Notes: generated by a model from the letters alone, not told the origin. Positions 1-9,373 are shown, counted from the stretch's first letter. The stretch is DNA of 64,000 nt from Acidobacteriota bacterium (GCA_013289715.1 JABCZJ010000014.1:1-64000), one strand, 5' to 3'. Numbers and translations are program-made.

Positions 1-2
1 GA

Positions 3-236
3 GCGGTAACTGCCGTTCTCGTCGGTCTTCTCGCCTATCGCGGCACCCTTGAAATTCGCGAGGACGATCAGATTTTTCTGGGTCACGCGGGCGATTCCAT
101 GGCCAACGAGCAGCGCGAAATTGTCGCCCGTATTGACAAGCTGTCCAAGCCCATCAAGCTGCTCATGATTCTTTCCATCGTCCTGTTGCTGGTAGCCTTG
201 GGCGTATTTCTCTTCGAAGGCTTCAAGAATTTCTAG
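3..236 (+). CDS. C-terminal end of a small membrane protein (partial)
   Basis: The frame is open from the window edge to a TAG and gives 77 residues. A hydrophobic segment at the start (VTAVLVGLLAY) is followed by a polar stretch of about 40 residues (REDDQIFLGHAGDSMANEQ) and a second strongly hydrophobic helix (LLMILSIVLLLVALGVFLF), ending FEGFKNF. This suggests two membrane helices joined by a charged loop. I do not recognise the family. The start lies outside the window. Confidence 0.6.
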   Translation, partial: AVTAVLVGLLAYRGTLEIREDDQIFLGHAGDSMANEQREIVARIDKLSKPIKLLMILSIVLLLVALGVFLFEGFKNF

Positions 237-276
237 CCCTGATTTTCTGGATCGCTCCGTCGGGCGTACTTGGAAG

Positions 277-296
277 GGCGGGGTTTCGACCCCGCC
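277..296. repeat. GC-rich hairpin downstream of the partial gene
   Basis: GGCGGGG and CCCCGCC form a perfect 7-bp stem around a 6-base loop. No T-run follows, so it resembles the REP-like hairpins seen elsewhere in the window more than a canonical terminator. Confidence 0.5.
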
Positions 297-353
297 GTAA
301 AGCTCCCCAACAAAAAGGGCTTTGGCCCCTGAAGCCGCGCCCTTCAGGTTTCA

Positions 354-971
354 TTAATTCTGCGGCTTCGGCTGTGTTGGCGCCCCGGATGCTGCTGGCG
401 CGACCGGCGTCGCCACTTCCGGCGCAAGCGAATTACAATCCACCGCCGTGTGGTTGTGCACGATCAACCAATCGTTGCCAATTTTGTTGAACACCAGCGT
501 CGTCTGTCCGCGCGCGTCGTAACCTTTCCCCGTCGCCAGCATCGCCGAAAAATCCCACTGGAAGGTGGCCCACGCCACATCCGCATGCGTAAAGATAAAC
601 GTATTGCGCCGGATAATCTGCATCTGCTGGAATGCCGCCTTCTGCCGTTCGTACCCCGCCGCCCAGTTTTTCCACCCCATGATTGGTGGCCCGTAGTCGC
701 TGCTCACGAACGTCGCGCTATCCGAATAATATTTGTGCATCAGCTCCAGGTTTCCCAACTGTTGCGCCGCCAGCGTTTCGCCGATGGCACGCTCGATCTT
801 GTCGTTGTCCGACATCGGCATCGACGGCATCGGCTGATCGGAAGCAGGCTGATTCTTCTTGCTCTTTTGCGCCCACACTCCGGAGCAAAGCAGCAACACC
901 ACAGCCGCGCCAGCCAACGCGCGAATCACGCCCGCGCGCAATCGCTCCAACCCCAATTCAAATTCTCTCAT
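354..971 (-). CDS. Secreted NTF2/SnoaL-like protein
   Basis: This is a 205-residue protein with an N-terminal hydrophobic signal segment (VIRALAGAAVVLLLCSGVWAQ), a polar linker with repeated Met-Pro, and an NTF2-like domain. Family-typical features are IERAIGETLAAQQLGNLELMHKYY, the SATFVSSDYGPP turn and the final strand WLIVHNHTAV. Proteins of this fold (SnoaL/DUF4440) are small alpha+beta barrels that bind small molecules or are non-enzymatic. A GAGGAGG sequence lies 9 bases before the ATG at 971. Another ATG at 977 is only 3 bases from it, so I chose 971. The tail is rich in Ala and Pro. The function is unknown and it is probably periplasmic. Confidence 0.7.
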   Translation of the reverse strand: MREFELGLERLRAGVIRALAGAAVVLLLCSGVWAQKSKKNQPASDQPMPSMPMSDNDKIERAIGETLAAQQLGNLELMHKYYSDSATFVSSDYGPPIMGWKNWAAGYERQKAAFQQMQIIRRNTFIFTHADVAWATFQWDFSAMLATGKGYDARGQTTLVFNKIGNDWLIVHNHTAVDCNSLAPEVATPVAPAASGAPTQPKPQN

Positions 972-1182
972 TCGCATTTTCCTCCTCACGAGTCCCGGCC
1001 GGAGCATAGCACGAGCCTTCGAACGCAGCGGAGCCCATCGTCGCAGGTGTTGCGCGTGAAAAGACTGTCGCGGGATTCGACATTTCGGATACTTCTGTGG
1101 TTCTCGTTCGAAATGATTACCGGCACTCGGATGGAAATACCGCCGCGCTAATTCTCTGCATTTCCTCTGGTAGGGGCAGTTC

Positions 1183-1962
1183 CTATTTCTGCACATCCCG
1201 CGCAATCCGAAGTCCGTAATCAGCATATTGAAATTCCGGCGGAATACTCGCCCGCGCCGCGCACCGTGACACCTTGATCTGGTGCCGCCACGATCCCCCG
1301 CGCGAACTTCGCCGCAACCCCTGCGCCGGTCCCTGCGGGTTGCGCTCCGGCGATCCTCCATAATATTCCGCGCTAAACCAATCCGCGCACCACTCGTGCA
1401 CATTCGCCCCCATATCACAAAGCCCGTAAGCGTTTCGTTCCGCTCGCCCCACAGGTTCAGGCCCGTTCTTCCATCGCGCCGAATAATTCGCCAAATGCCC
1501 CGGCGCCTCATCGCCCCAGGGAAACTGTTTCTGCTCCACCCCGCCGCGCGCCGCGCGTTCCCATTCCGCCTCCGTCGGCAGACGGTATCGCAGCCCGCTG
1601 GCAGCGCTCAGCCACTCGCAGTAAGCCACCGCATCGAACCACGAAGGCGCCACCAGCGGCTGCTCCGGATGCGAAAAATTCGCGTCCTCCCAATACAGCG
1701 GCGCACGATGCTTCGTCGCAGCCAAAAATCTCGCATACTCCCCGTTCGTCACCTGGCACTCCGCCAGTTCAAACGCGTCCACCCACACCCGGTGCACCGG
1801 CCGCTCGTTTTCCTGTCCGGCGTCGCTCCCCATCCAAAACCACCCCTCGGAAATCGCGACCATCCGCGGCGCGCTGACGCCAGCAGATGCGCTCAAATCA
1901 ATCGCGTCGCTCACCCGTCCACGCGCAGCCCTATTCACGCGCTCAATCCTGACCCGCCGCAT
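1183..1962 (-). CDS. Formylglycine-generating-enzyme-like (SUMF1 domain) protein
   Basis: This 259-residue protein shows the hallmarks of the FGE/EgtB sulfatase-modifying fold: GWFWMGSDAGQENERPVHRV, VTNGEYARFL, YRLPTEAEWERAARGG, FPWGDE, GANVHEWCADW and SRGGSW near the end. In true FGE the GGS motif is followed by two copper-binding cysteines. Here that stretch reads GGSWRHQIKVSRCAAR and keeps only the last Cys, so formylglycine synthesis is doubtful. No signal peptide is evident. It overlaps the PIG-L gene upstream by 20 bp and is the last gene of a three-gene operon. The domain call is firm, the reaction is unknown. Confidence 0.8.
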   Translation of the reverse strand: MRRVRIERVNRAARGRVSDAIDLSASAGVSAPRMVAISEGWFWMGSDAGQENERPVHRVWVDAFELAECQVTNGEYARFLAATKHRAPLYWEDANFSHPEQPLVAPSWFDAVAYCEWLSAASGLRYRLPTEAEWERAARGGVEQKQFPWGDEAPGHLANYSARWKNGPEPVGRAERNAYGLCDMGANVHEWCADWFSAEYYGGSPERNPQGPAQGLRRSSRGGSWRHQIKVSRCAARASIPPEFQYADYGLRIARDVQK

Positions 1963-4492
1963 TTCGCGTCTGGCTCAACAAATTAACGAACAACCGGTAA
2001 GCTCCCGGCACTCCCGCCGGCAATTCCCGGAAAAACGAGAGACCCGTATAAACGTACAGCCCCTTCCCGTCGCGCACATAAACCAGCGACCCATTCGTCT
2101 CCGCCTCGCCCGGATCCGTCAAACCCAGCACGGGAGTATATTTCCCATCGAACGTGCCCCAAAAATACAACCCACGCTCCTGCACCCAGCCGCGAAAATC
2201 ATCAAGTGTGATCTTGTTCGGCGAATTCAGCAGCGCATCGTCCGGCGCCAGAAATCGTACCGGCGAACTTGCATCCGTCACGCGCGAAGTCGTCTCCGGC
2301 ATGGTGGCCTTAAACGGCGCCGGCAACTCCTCATTCCATGCAAAATCGCGCTGGTACTGCACCAGCAGCGTTCCGCCGCGCTTCACATAATCGAGCAGCC
2401 GCGCGTTCGCGCGCAGCAGGTCCGGACGCAATTCGTAGGCGCGTATCCCCACCGTAATCGCGTCATACTTGCTCAAATCTCCAAAAGCCAGCGCTACCTC
2501 ATCCAGCATGTCCACGCGAATCCCGATCTGCCGCAAAATTTCCGGCAAAGTATCGTTTTCCGCTGCGATGTAACCGATGCGCAATCCCGCCGGCACCACC
2601 AGATTCAGCACGTGCACCGTCGCGTCCGCCGATTCGCTCCAATTTCGAGTGGGCAAAGTGGGAATCGGCTCGAGCGAAGTGCGAAAAGTCTCCTCGCCGA
2701 CCCGCGCATACGGATGCAACGTGTAAGCCCCCGCCGCGGTCTGCGCCGGAGCCGTCACCACAAACTGAATCAACCGGTCGCCGCCCTTAGCGAATTCCAG
2801 CGGCCCCTGCACGTTCGGTGTTTCCACCGTCCAACCCGTCGGCGCTTCCAATCCCACCGAAACTTTCGTCGCCGCGGTTCCGTGGTAACGCACCCTCGCG
2901 AAAAGTTTCACCGGCATCGCCGCCCGCTTCTCCGGTGCCATCACCTGCTTCGGCTCCACCGTCAGCGTCACGGCCGGCACCAGCTCCAGCGGATACGTTT
3001 GTATCCCGGTCGTGGTAGCCTCCATCGAATTCACCGGCCGTTCCACCGCGAACTCGTATCCCGAAACTTCCACATGCAGCGCCAATCGCACGAGCGGCGG
3101 TGGCAATGGCAAAATCGCATCCGCGGGAGTCAGCGCTCGCTTCGCACCCGCCGGAATCGCGACGTTGAATTTCGTTGCGGCACTCTCTCCCTTCGCTCCT
3201 TCCTGCGTCACGTTCCATCCACTCGGCACCAAAATGCTGCTCGCGTTCAAGGTCCACTTCACCGGCACAGCAGGAACCCCTGCAATCGATACGTCGACTG
3301 AAAAATTTTCCCCGGCCACGAGCTCGTGGCGGCTCGCCTGCGCATTCAGAGGAATCGCCACAGCGTCGCTCAGCGCCAAATCAATCCGCTTCCGCACACC
3401 GTCAAGTTCCCCTATCGCGATTTTCGCGCCGTCGCCCGACTGCTTCGCCAGCTGCTCGCGCAATCCCACAACCTGTTTCGCCGCATCAGCCAACGATTTC
3501 GCCGCAGCCGCACGATCCAGTTCCAGCGCGGATTTCGCGGCCGACGTCAATTCCTGCTCAGCGGTATTCAGCACCGGAGCCATCGTCGCCTGCAGTTCCG
3601 GAAATCGCGCTGCTAACGACGTCAGCGGCTCAGCCAGCAACTGCGCATCGAATTTCCCCGCTTCACCCTTCTCGTTCTCCATCACCAAAAACACCGGCCG
3701 CCGGAAAAACGCGTTCCCGAAAAACGCCGGCGTTCCCTGCGATCGGTGCTGCGCGTGCCCCTCCATTCCCATCTCAACGTACGTTTTCCCCCACAACGGC
3801 GACACCTCATCCGTCGGCAGCGCCACCGCATTCCCAGCGTTCGCGCCGCGCGCCACCCGCGCTTCCAGCGTCACTTTCCACGGCGTCAGCCCTTCCGCGA
3901 TCTGTTCCGGAAACATTTTCGGGTCAGCTGCCGCCGTCACCGCTTGCGGCGTCAAAATTCCGCTCGCCTGGTGATGCCCGTGCCCGGAATGCACGCCGCC
4001 CCAGCCGTTGATCACCACGTCCGGCCGGTACGTTCGTATCACGCGCACCATGTCTTCCAGCGCCAAATTTCCCCACACCTTCATCGCCTGGTCCGGGCTC
4101 TTCAAATATCCCGTATCGAGCGCGCGCGTGAAATATTGATGCACGCCGTACTGTTGCCCTGCCGCCAGCAATTCCTCCGTGCGCACCACTCCCAGCTCGC
4201 CATCTTGTTCCGGCCCAATCGCGTTCTGCCCGCCCTGTCCGCGCGTAATCGTCAGCAGTGCCACATCTGCATTCCGTCCACGCGAAAGATAAGCCAGCAG
4301 GCTCGACCATTCATCGTCGGGATGCGCCGTGATAAAAAGAATTCGCGTGCTCACTCGCGCCTTATGAATCGCCTCCACCGTTTCCGGCAGCGACTGCGCA
4401 CCAACCGGCTGCGCCGCCGCACACCCAATAGAAAGCACGCAAGAAATCATTGACGCCACGCCAAAAAATCCCCGCCTCGTGATCCAGTTCAA
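1943..4492 (-). CDS. Secreted PIG-L family deacetylase, multidomain
   Basis: This 849-residue protein starts with a twin-arginine-like export signal (ITRRGFFGVAS then a hydrophobic stretch to about residue 28). The PIG-L (LmbE) domain follows: AHPDDE at about 56-61 and HGHHQ at about 171-175 are the usual zinc-binding and catalytic motifs, and RTEELLAA is also typical. PIG-L enzymes remove acetyl groups from N-acetylglucosamine-type substrates. The remaining ~550 residues contain beta-rich segments and a C-terminal Rossmann-like region (IGYIAAENDTLPEILRQIG, YDAITVGIRAYE) resembling ThuA/glutamine-amidotransferase-like folds. The gene overlaps the permease stop by 4 bp and the FGE-like start by 20 bp, so the three are probably translated as one operon. 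The substrate is unknown; export suggests envelope or extracellular glycoconjugates. Confidence 0.85.
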   Translation of the reverse strand: MNWITRRGFFGVASMISCVLSIGCAAAQPVGAQSLPETVEAIHKARVSTRILFITAHPDDEWSSLLAYLSRGRNADVALLTITRGQGGQNAIGPEQDGELGVVRTEELLAAGQQYGVHQYFTRALDTGYLKSPDQAMKVWGNLALEDMVRVIRTYRPDVVINGWGGVHSGHGHHQASGILTPQAVTAAADPKMFPEQIAEGLTPWKVTLEARVARGANAGNAVALPTDEVSPLWGKTYVEMGMEGHAQHRSQGTPAFFGNAFFRRPVFLVMENEKGEAGKFDAQLLAEPLTSLAARFPELQATMAPVLNTAEQELTSAAKSALELDRAAAAKSLADAAKQVVGLREQLAKQSGDGAKIAIGELDGVRKRIDLALSDAVAIPLNAQASRHELVAGENFSVDVSIAGVPAVPVKWTLNASSILVPSGWNVTQEGAKGESAATKFNVAIPAGAKRALTPADAILPLPPPLVRLALHVEVSGYEFAVERPVNSMEATTTGIQTYPLELVPAVTLTVEPKQVMAPEKRAAMPVKLFARVRYHGTAATKVSVGLEAPTGWTVETPNVQGPLEFAKGGDRLIQFVVTAPAQTAAGAYTLHPYARVGEETFRTSLEPIPTLPTRNWSESADATVHVLNLVVPAGLRIGYIAAENDTLPEILRQIGIRVDMLDEVALAFGDLSKYDAITVGIRAYELRPDLLRANARLLDYVKRGGTLLVQYQRDFAWNEELPAPFKATMPETTSRVTDASSPVRFLAPDDALLNSPNKITLDDFRGWVQERGLYFWGTFDGKYTPVLGLTDPGEAETNGSLVYVRDGKGLYVYTGLSFFRELPAGVPGAYRLFVNLLSQTRNAAGQD

Positions 4493-5892
4493 GCGCCGGC
4501 CTCCTCAAAGGGCCACTGCCGCAGCATTCGCGCGCGTCCCATGTACACCAGAATACCTGCAGCCATCGCCGCAAGCGAGGCCAGCATCGGTCTGCGTCCA
4601 GTTGAAATAAAAACCGCCAGCCATCCCACAATCGCCAGCAACACCGGCACAGGATACAGCCACATGCGAAAGGGCCAACGTTCAGCTTTCCAGCGCCGGT
4701 GCAGCAACATCAATCCCACCGCCTGACCGACAAATTGGATGAGGCAGCGCATGGCCAGGATGGCGCGAATCACCGAGAAAAGATCGAAGAACAAGCAGAC
4801 CACCATCGAAGTCGCGCCCAAAGCCAGCAGCGCCACGTGTGGGAATCGCTTCGTGGGATGCACCTTCGCAAACACCGAGAAAAAATTCCCGTCCAGCGCC
4901 GCCGCGTACGGCACCCGCGAATACCCGAGCGTCGCCGAGAACACTGACCCGAACGCCAGGACCAGAATCAGCGCCGTCGCCAGCGTCGCCCAGTTCATTC
5001 CAAACGTCCGCTCCACGAACAAGCTCACCACGAAAGTCGAACGTGCCGCCTCCTGCCACGGCACCACGCTCAAAATGCTCGTCTGCATCAGAAAATACAA
5101 AATCGCGATTCCAAAAATCGAAATGAATATCGCTCGCGGAATATTCTTGCCAGGCTCCTTCATCTCGCCGCCCAGATTACAGACGTTGTAGTAGCCCAAA
5201 TAGCTGTACACCGTCTGCACCGATGCGTGCCCCAGCCCCGCGAAGAATAGCCACGAAAAACTCCACGCTCCGGGCGGAAAGCTAAATAAATTGCTCGCGT
5301 TAAAATGCGTGGCCCCGCCATAAATCAACCACAAAATCGTCCCCAGCACGATTGCCCATAGCACCGTGGAAATTTTCCCGATCGCCGTGATCCGCCGGTA
5401 CAACAGGCCCACCGCAATCGCGATCATCAGGAGCGCGATCACCTTGGCGTAGTTCAGCACGACCCATCTGGTGAAATCCGTATCCCTCGCCAGCCATGCC
5501 GTAACTCCGGGAGTTTTCTTCATCAGATAAATCGAGTAATCCGCGAATCCCAGCGCGCCCGAAGAAATGCTCAGCGGCGCTTGAAAAAGTGTCTGCCAGA
5601 TAAACAGGAACGACATCAGCCTGCCCAGCCGATTCGCTCCATAGGCTTCCCGCAGAAAGACGTAACTTCCCCCCGCCTGCGGCATCGCCGCGCCCAATTC
5701 AGCCCACACGCAACCGTCCAGCGCCGCCAGCACAGCGCCCGCCACCCACGCCAGAATGCACTGCGGCCCGCCCATCGCGCGCACGATGAACGGAATCACA
5801 ATGAACGGTCCGATCCCCACCATAAACGTCATGTTCAACGACGTCGCTTCGATCAGCCCCAACCCGCGCTCGAGTTTTTCCGGTTCACTCAT
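4489..5892 (-). CDS. APC-family amino acid/polyamine permease
   Basis: This is a 467-residue integral membrane protein with about 12 hydrophobic helices. The first helix has the APC-superfamily pattern (GLIEATSLNMTFMVGIGPFIVIPF, in which the GIGPFI turn resembles the substrate-binding GxG) and is followed by AGAVLAALDGCVWAELGAAMPQAGGSYVFLREAYG, a strong match to the APC consensus. It should import an amino acid or amine across the inner membrane. It is the first gene of the operon with the PIG-L and FGE-like genes; ATGA overlaps the next start. The substrate cannot be read from the sequence. Confidence 0.88.
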   Translation of the reverse strand: MSEPEKLERGLGLIEATSLNMTFMVGIGPFIVIPFIVRAMGGPQCILAWVAGAVLAALDGCVWAELGAAMPQAGGSYVFLREAYGANRLGRLMSFLFIWQTLFQAPLSISSGALGFADYSIYLMKKTPGVTAWLARDTDFTRWVVLNYAKVIALLMIAIAVGLLYRRITAIGKISTVLWAIVLGTILWLIYGGATHFNASNLFSFPPGAWSFSWLFFAGLGHASVQTVYSYLGYYNVCNLGGEMKEPGKNIPRAIFISIFGIAILYFLMQTSILSVVPWQEAARSTFVVSLFVERTFGMNWATLATALILVLAFGSVFSATLGYSRVPYAAALDGNFFSVFAKVHPTKRFPHVALLALGATSMVVCLFFDLFSVIRAILAMRCLIQFVGQAVGLMLLHRRWKAERWPFRMWLYPVPVLLAIVGWLAVFISTGRRPMLASLAAMAAGILVYMGRARMLRQWPFEEAGA

Positions 5893-6021
5893 GCCGCAAT
5901 ACCAAAAAGCCCTTCATCTGCCGATGTTTTCCGCAGAAACAGGAAAGTCAGCATAACAAGAATGCGCACGCAGCACCCCGAAAACTGCGCCGCTCTGCGC
6001 TATGATCATGCGGTTGACTTT

Positions 6022-6043
6022 GTAGCGCCGGGGTCCCGCCGGC
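6022..6043 (+). repeat. 22-bp palindromic intergenic repeat, family A, copy 1
   Basis: This copy reads GTAGCGCCGG, then GGTC, then CCGCCGGC. Copies of the same unit occur at 8058, 9374, 18674, 57731 and 58890, always outside genes or at their edges. The two CGCCGG blocks form an imperfect hairpin. Confidence 0.6.
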
Positions 6044-6101
6044 TCTTTTGTCTTTGCTGTTGATGTCGCTCGGATGGCGCACAAGACCTAATTTCACGCC
6101 C

Positions 6102-7046
6102 ATGCCAGACGCCCGCACAACTCTCGGCCTCGCGCTCACCGCTGCCACCGTCGCATTACTGTTCCTCGGATATTTCCGCGCCCGCCGCCTCCGCGCCTTC
6201 CCCGCGCACGGCTGGCTCGGATGGCTCGCTCTGCTCTCCGCCGAAGCGCTACTGTTCGCACGCATCGCGCCAGTCACCACCTATTTCACGCCGATCGCCT
6301 GGAGTTCCTACATCCTCGTCGCCGATGCTGCTGTCCTCGCCCTCACCAATCGCTCGCGCCTCAACGACGCGCCCATCGTCGTCGCACGCCTCGCATTACT
6401 CTCCATCCCTCTGTGGCTGATTTTCGAAGCCTACAATCTCAGGCTGCAAAATTGGACCTACGTCGGCGTGCCCAGCGCTTGGCCCGCCGCGCTCTTAGGC
6501 TATGGCTGGTCGTTTGCAACGATCACGCCTGCCGTGTTCGAGACCGCCGACTTGGTTCAGGCCGTGCTCCCCGCGTCGCCGGCTGGCCCTGCGCTCGAGC
6601 CCGCGCAGGATTCTGCACGGAAAATTTCGCGCCCCGCCGAAACCGTGCTGATGATTTCCGGCGCGGCCTGCCTGATCGTTCCGCTACTCGTGCCCCAGCA
6701 CCAAGCCTCGTTTCTTTTCGCGCTCGTCTGGAGCGGCTTTGCCTTGCTCCTCGATCCCCTCAATCATCGTCTCGGACTTCCATCGTTTCTCGGCGATCTC
6801 GCCGAAGACATGCGCCGCCGCCTCTATGGATTCCTGCTGGCCGGATGGGTCTGTGGCTGGCTGTGGGAATTCTGGAATTATTGGGCAAACGCAAAATGGC
6901 TGTACATCTTCCCCATGTTTCAGCGCTGGAAGATTTTCGAGATGCCCGCTCCCGGCTTTTTCGGCTTCCTGCCTTTTGCGCTAGACTGCTTCGCGATGTA
7001 CGTCACCGCCGCTTGGCTGCTCGGCTGGGTAAAAAGAGTAAAGTGA
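6102..7046 (+). CDS. Multi-pass membrane protein of unknown function
   Basis: This frame encodes about 314 residues from the ATG at 6102 (MPDARTTLGLALTAATVALLFLGY), with about 8 hydrophobic segments and conserved-looking aromatic clusters (WLWEFWNYWANAKWLYIFPMFQRWKIFEMPAPGF). Earlier in-frame starts at 6048 and 6063 would add a hydrophilic leader that overlaps an intergenic repeat, and no clear ribosome site decides between them. The last four bases (GTGA) overlap the start of the TPR-like gene, so the two are probably co-translated. I do not recognise the family. Confidence 0.7.
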   Translation: MPDARTTLGLALTAATVALLFLGYFRARRLRAFPAHGWLGWLALLSAEALLFARIAPVTTYFTPIAWSSYILVADAAVLALTNRSRLNDAPIVVARLALLSIPLWLIFEAYNLRLQNWTYVGVPSAWPAALLGYGWSFATITPAVFETADLVQAVLPASPAGPALEPAQDSARKISRPAETVLMISGAACLIVPLLVPQHQASFLFALVWSGFALLLDPLNHRLGLPSFLGDLAEDMRRRLYGFLLAGWVCGWLWEFWNYWANAKWLYIFPMFQRWKIFEMPAPGFFGFLPFALDCFAMYVTAAWLLGWVKRVK

Positions 7047-8044
7047 ATAACGTGCGCCGCCGAATTTCTCCCATCGATCTCGCCTTAGCCGCCTTCCTCG
7101 TGGCATTCGTCGCGCTGCTCGATGCAGCGCCCGCGTCGGCAGGCGAGATCAAGCTCCCGCCCGAAGCCGTGCAAGCCATGGAAAGGATGTACAGCGGCGA
7201 TCCGGACGGAGCCATCGCCATACTGCACAATCTTGAACAGTCCGGACCGGAAAATCCGCTCCCGTTCCTGCTCGAAGGCGAAGCGCGCTGGTGGAAGATT
7301 TATTGCGCCAACTTGGAAATCAAATACGGAATGATCGATGCGTGGAGGCGCGGAAAAAAACCGGAAGACGAGCCGTTCCTCTTACTGGCGGACAAAGTGA
7401 TTGATCTGGCGCACGCAAGAATTTCTAATTCCGACACGGCAGAAATGCATTTCTACGCTGGAATGGGCTTTGCGCTGAAGGTGCGCCTGGAAGTCTTGCG
7501 TGGCGAAAATCGCGCGGTGGCACACGCCGGAGTCGCGGCGCGTTCCGAGTTTTTGCGCGCGCTCGAACTCGATCCGCAGCTGTCCGACGCCACCGGCGGC
7601 CTGGGCCTATACAACTACTACGTCGATTCGCTTTCCACCACCGTGAAAATCCTGCGTTTCTTTATGGGCATCCCCGGCGGCAGCAAGACGGAAGGCATTC
7701 GGCAGATGCAAATCGCGATTGACCGCGGCGTGGTGACGCCCGTCGAAATGCGCTTCCATCTCGCACGAAATTTGCGCACCTTTGACTCTCAATACGAACG
7801 GGCCATCCTAGTTGCGCAACCTCTGGTCGAGCGTTATCCGGGGAACCCGGTTTTCCAGCTGCTGCTCGGCAACCTGAATGCCGAGATGGGCCGTCCCGTA
7901 AAAACCGCGGAATATTTCCAAGCCGCGCTCAAAATCGCGAATCAACCCTCCGCAATGGATTGCTTTTCCGCCTGTCCGTCCTGCCCCACGTGCCCCACCC
8001 GCGTCCGCGAAATCGCAAAAGCTTTCCTCGGTTCAGCGCACTAG
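7043..8044 (+). CDS. Secreted tetratricopeptide-like protein
   Basis: The GTG at 7043 overlaps the TGA of the membrane protein upstream, giving 333 residues with a signal peptide (IDLALAAFLVAFVALLDAAPASAG). Helical repeat segments resembling TPR follow: AVQAMERMYSGDPDGAIAIL at the start, AARSEFLRALELDPQLSDA in the middle and NPVFQLLLGNLNAEMGRP near the end. The C-terminus has a small Cys-Pro cluster (FSACPSCPTCPT). A longer reading of this frame upstream of 7043 is antisense-like noise inside the previous gene. It is probably periplasmic and works with the preceding membrane protein. Its role is unknown. Confidence 0.75.
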   Translation: MNNVRRRISPIDLALAAFLVAFVALLDAAPASAGEIKLPPEAVQAMERMYSGDPDGAIAILHNLEQSGPENPLPFLLEGEARWWKIYCANLEIKYGMIDAWRRGKKPEDEPFLLLADKVIDLAHARISNSDTAEMHFYAGMGFALKVRLEVLRGENRAVAHAGVAARSEFLRALELDPQLSDATGGLGLYNYYVDSLSTTVKILRFFMGIPGGSKTEGIRQMQIAIDRGVVTPVEMRFHLARNLRTFDSQYERAILVAQPLVERYPGNPVFQLLLGNLNAEMGRPVKTAEYFQAALKIANQPSAMDCFSACPSCPTCPTRVREIAKAFLGSAH

Positions 8045-8057
8045 GAGCAGGCCTTCG

Positions 8058-8078
8058 GAGCGCCGGCGTCTCGCCGCC
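8058..8078 (+). repeat. Family A palindromic repeat, copy 2
   Basis: GAGCGCCGGCG then TCTCGCCGCC in the short gap between two convergent genes, followed by TCCTTTG. It may also act as a weak terminator. Confidence 0.45.
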
Positions 8079-8101
8079 TCCTTTGACTCGGTAGTCGATG
8101 T

Positions 8102-9367
8102 CTATTCATTCCCCGCCTTGCGTGGCTCCGTGCGGCTCATCATCAGCGTCGAAATGCATCCCGATGCAAACGCCGCGCCCCACACCGTCGTCGCTCCCCA
8201 CTTCCCGAGAATGCTCGCGCCGAGCCACGGGCCCACCGCGAACGCGACGTTGAACGACATCGTGTACAGCCCCATATATTCTCCACGCCTCTCTGGGGGC
8301 GCGATTTCCGCCGCATACGCCGAGCTGCCGGGCATCAAGATCATTTCGCCAAACGTCCAGATCACCACAGCCGCAAACACACCCGCAGTTTTCCCGAACG
8401 GCGCAATCCCCACCAGAGCGTACGATCCAAATCCGACCGCGTACAAGAAAGCGCCCAGCATTAGCGTCCTCCGGTGCGTCCAGTGCGCCATGGCCGTGTT
8501 CAACGGAACTTCCAGCGCCACGATCAGCAAAGTGTTCACCGTGAAAATCGTTCCGAACACGGATTCCGGAAATTGCAAATACCGCACCAGGAACAGCGGC
8601 AGAGTGGAAGTAAGTTGAAAAAACACCAGCTGCACCGGAATCATCGCTGCCAGAAAATAAAGCATGCGCGGATTTCGGAACGCGCGCAGATCCATCGCGG
8701 GATGGAGCGCGGCCAGCGGCGTAACAGTGTCCGCTTCGATTTCGCGTCCCAGGTCCGCCGCGTCTGCCCACTCCGGCTCGTGAGTTTTTCCTCGTCCGAA
8801 TTTGCGCATGGGCGCGAGCGCCAGCACCGCTCCGGCCAGAATCGAAGTCGCGCCATCCACCAGAAACAGCCAGCGAAACGAATAAACCGCCAGAATCCCG
8901 CCGATCGCCGGCCCCACGCTCATCCCCAGATTTGCAGCAAGGCGGCTGAGCGCGAATGCCGATTTCCGCTGCGCCGGCGCCACCAAATCCGAAACCATCG
9001 AAAGGCTCGCCGGCCGCACCGATTCATTCAGCACCGCGAACCCAAACGTCATCACCAGAATCGCGCCGTAACTCTTCGCCAGCGGAAACAAGAGCAGCAA
9101 AAACCCCGTGAGGAACAGCGAAGCTTTCATAATCGGCAGCGGCCCCACGCGGTCGGACAAAATCCCCGCCAGCGGCACGGCCACCAGAGCCGCGAAGCCG
9201 TACACCATCAACGCCAGCGCCGCCCGCGGCGGCGTCACACCCAATGTGTGCGTCACGTACAGGACCAGAAACGCCAGCACCATCGTTCCGGAGCGATTTA
9301 CCAGCGTCGCCGCCGAAAGTATCCACATCTCTCGTGGCAGATTTTTCAGTCCGCGCCAGGGGTTCAT
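8102..9367 (-). CDS. Major facilitator superfamily transporter
   Basis: This 421-residue protein has 12 predicted helices in two halves. The loop after helix 2 carries the MFS signature (GILSDRVGPLPIMKAS, compare GxLaDrxGrkxxl), and AAEIAPPERRGEYMGLY is the familiar stretch before helix 11. Proteins of this type are usually drug or metabolite exporters of the DHA1 group. It has no obvious operon partner: lipA lies 100 bp upstream on the same strand with a family A repeat in between. The substrate is unknown. Confidence 0.85.
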   Translation of the reverse strand: MNPWRGLKNLPREMWILSAATLVNRSGTMVLAFLVLYVTHTLGVTPPRAALALMVYGFAALVAVPLAGILSDRVGPLPIMKASLFLTGFLLLLFPLAKSYGAILVMTFGFAVLNESVRPASLSMVSDLVAPAQRKSAFALSRLAANLGMSVGPAIGGILAVYSFRWLFLVDGATSILAGAVLALAPMRKFGRGKTHEPEWADAADLGREIEADTVTPLAALHPAMDLRAFRNPRMLYFLAAMIPVQLVFFQLTSTLPLFLVRYLQFPESVFGTIFTVNTLLIVALEVPLNTAMAHWTHRRTLMLGAFLYAVGFGSYALVGIAPFGKTAGVFAAVVIWTFGEMILMPGSSAYAAEIAPPERRGEYMGLYTMSFNVAFAVGPWLGASILGKWGATTVWGAAFASGCISTLMMSRTEPRKAGNE

Positions 9368-9373
9368 AGGTGG

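Noticed and set aside
354..1511. The longer reading of the NTF2-like gene (385 codons)
   Set aside because: The extension is Arg-rich and crosses the FGE-like gene; a strong ribosome site supports the start at 971.
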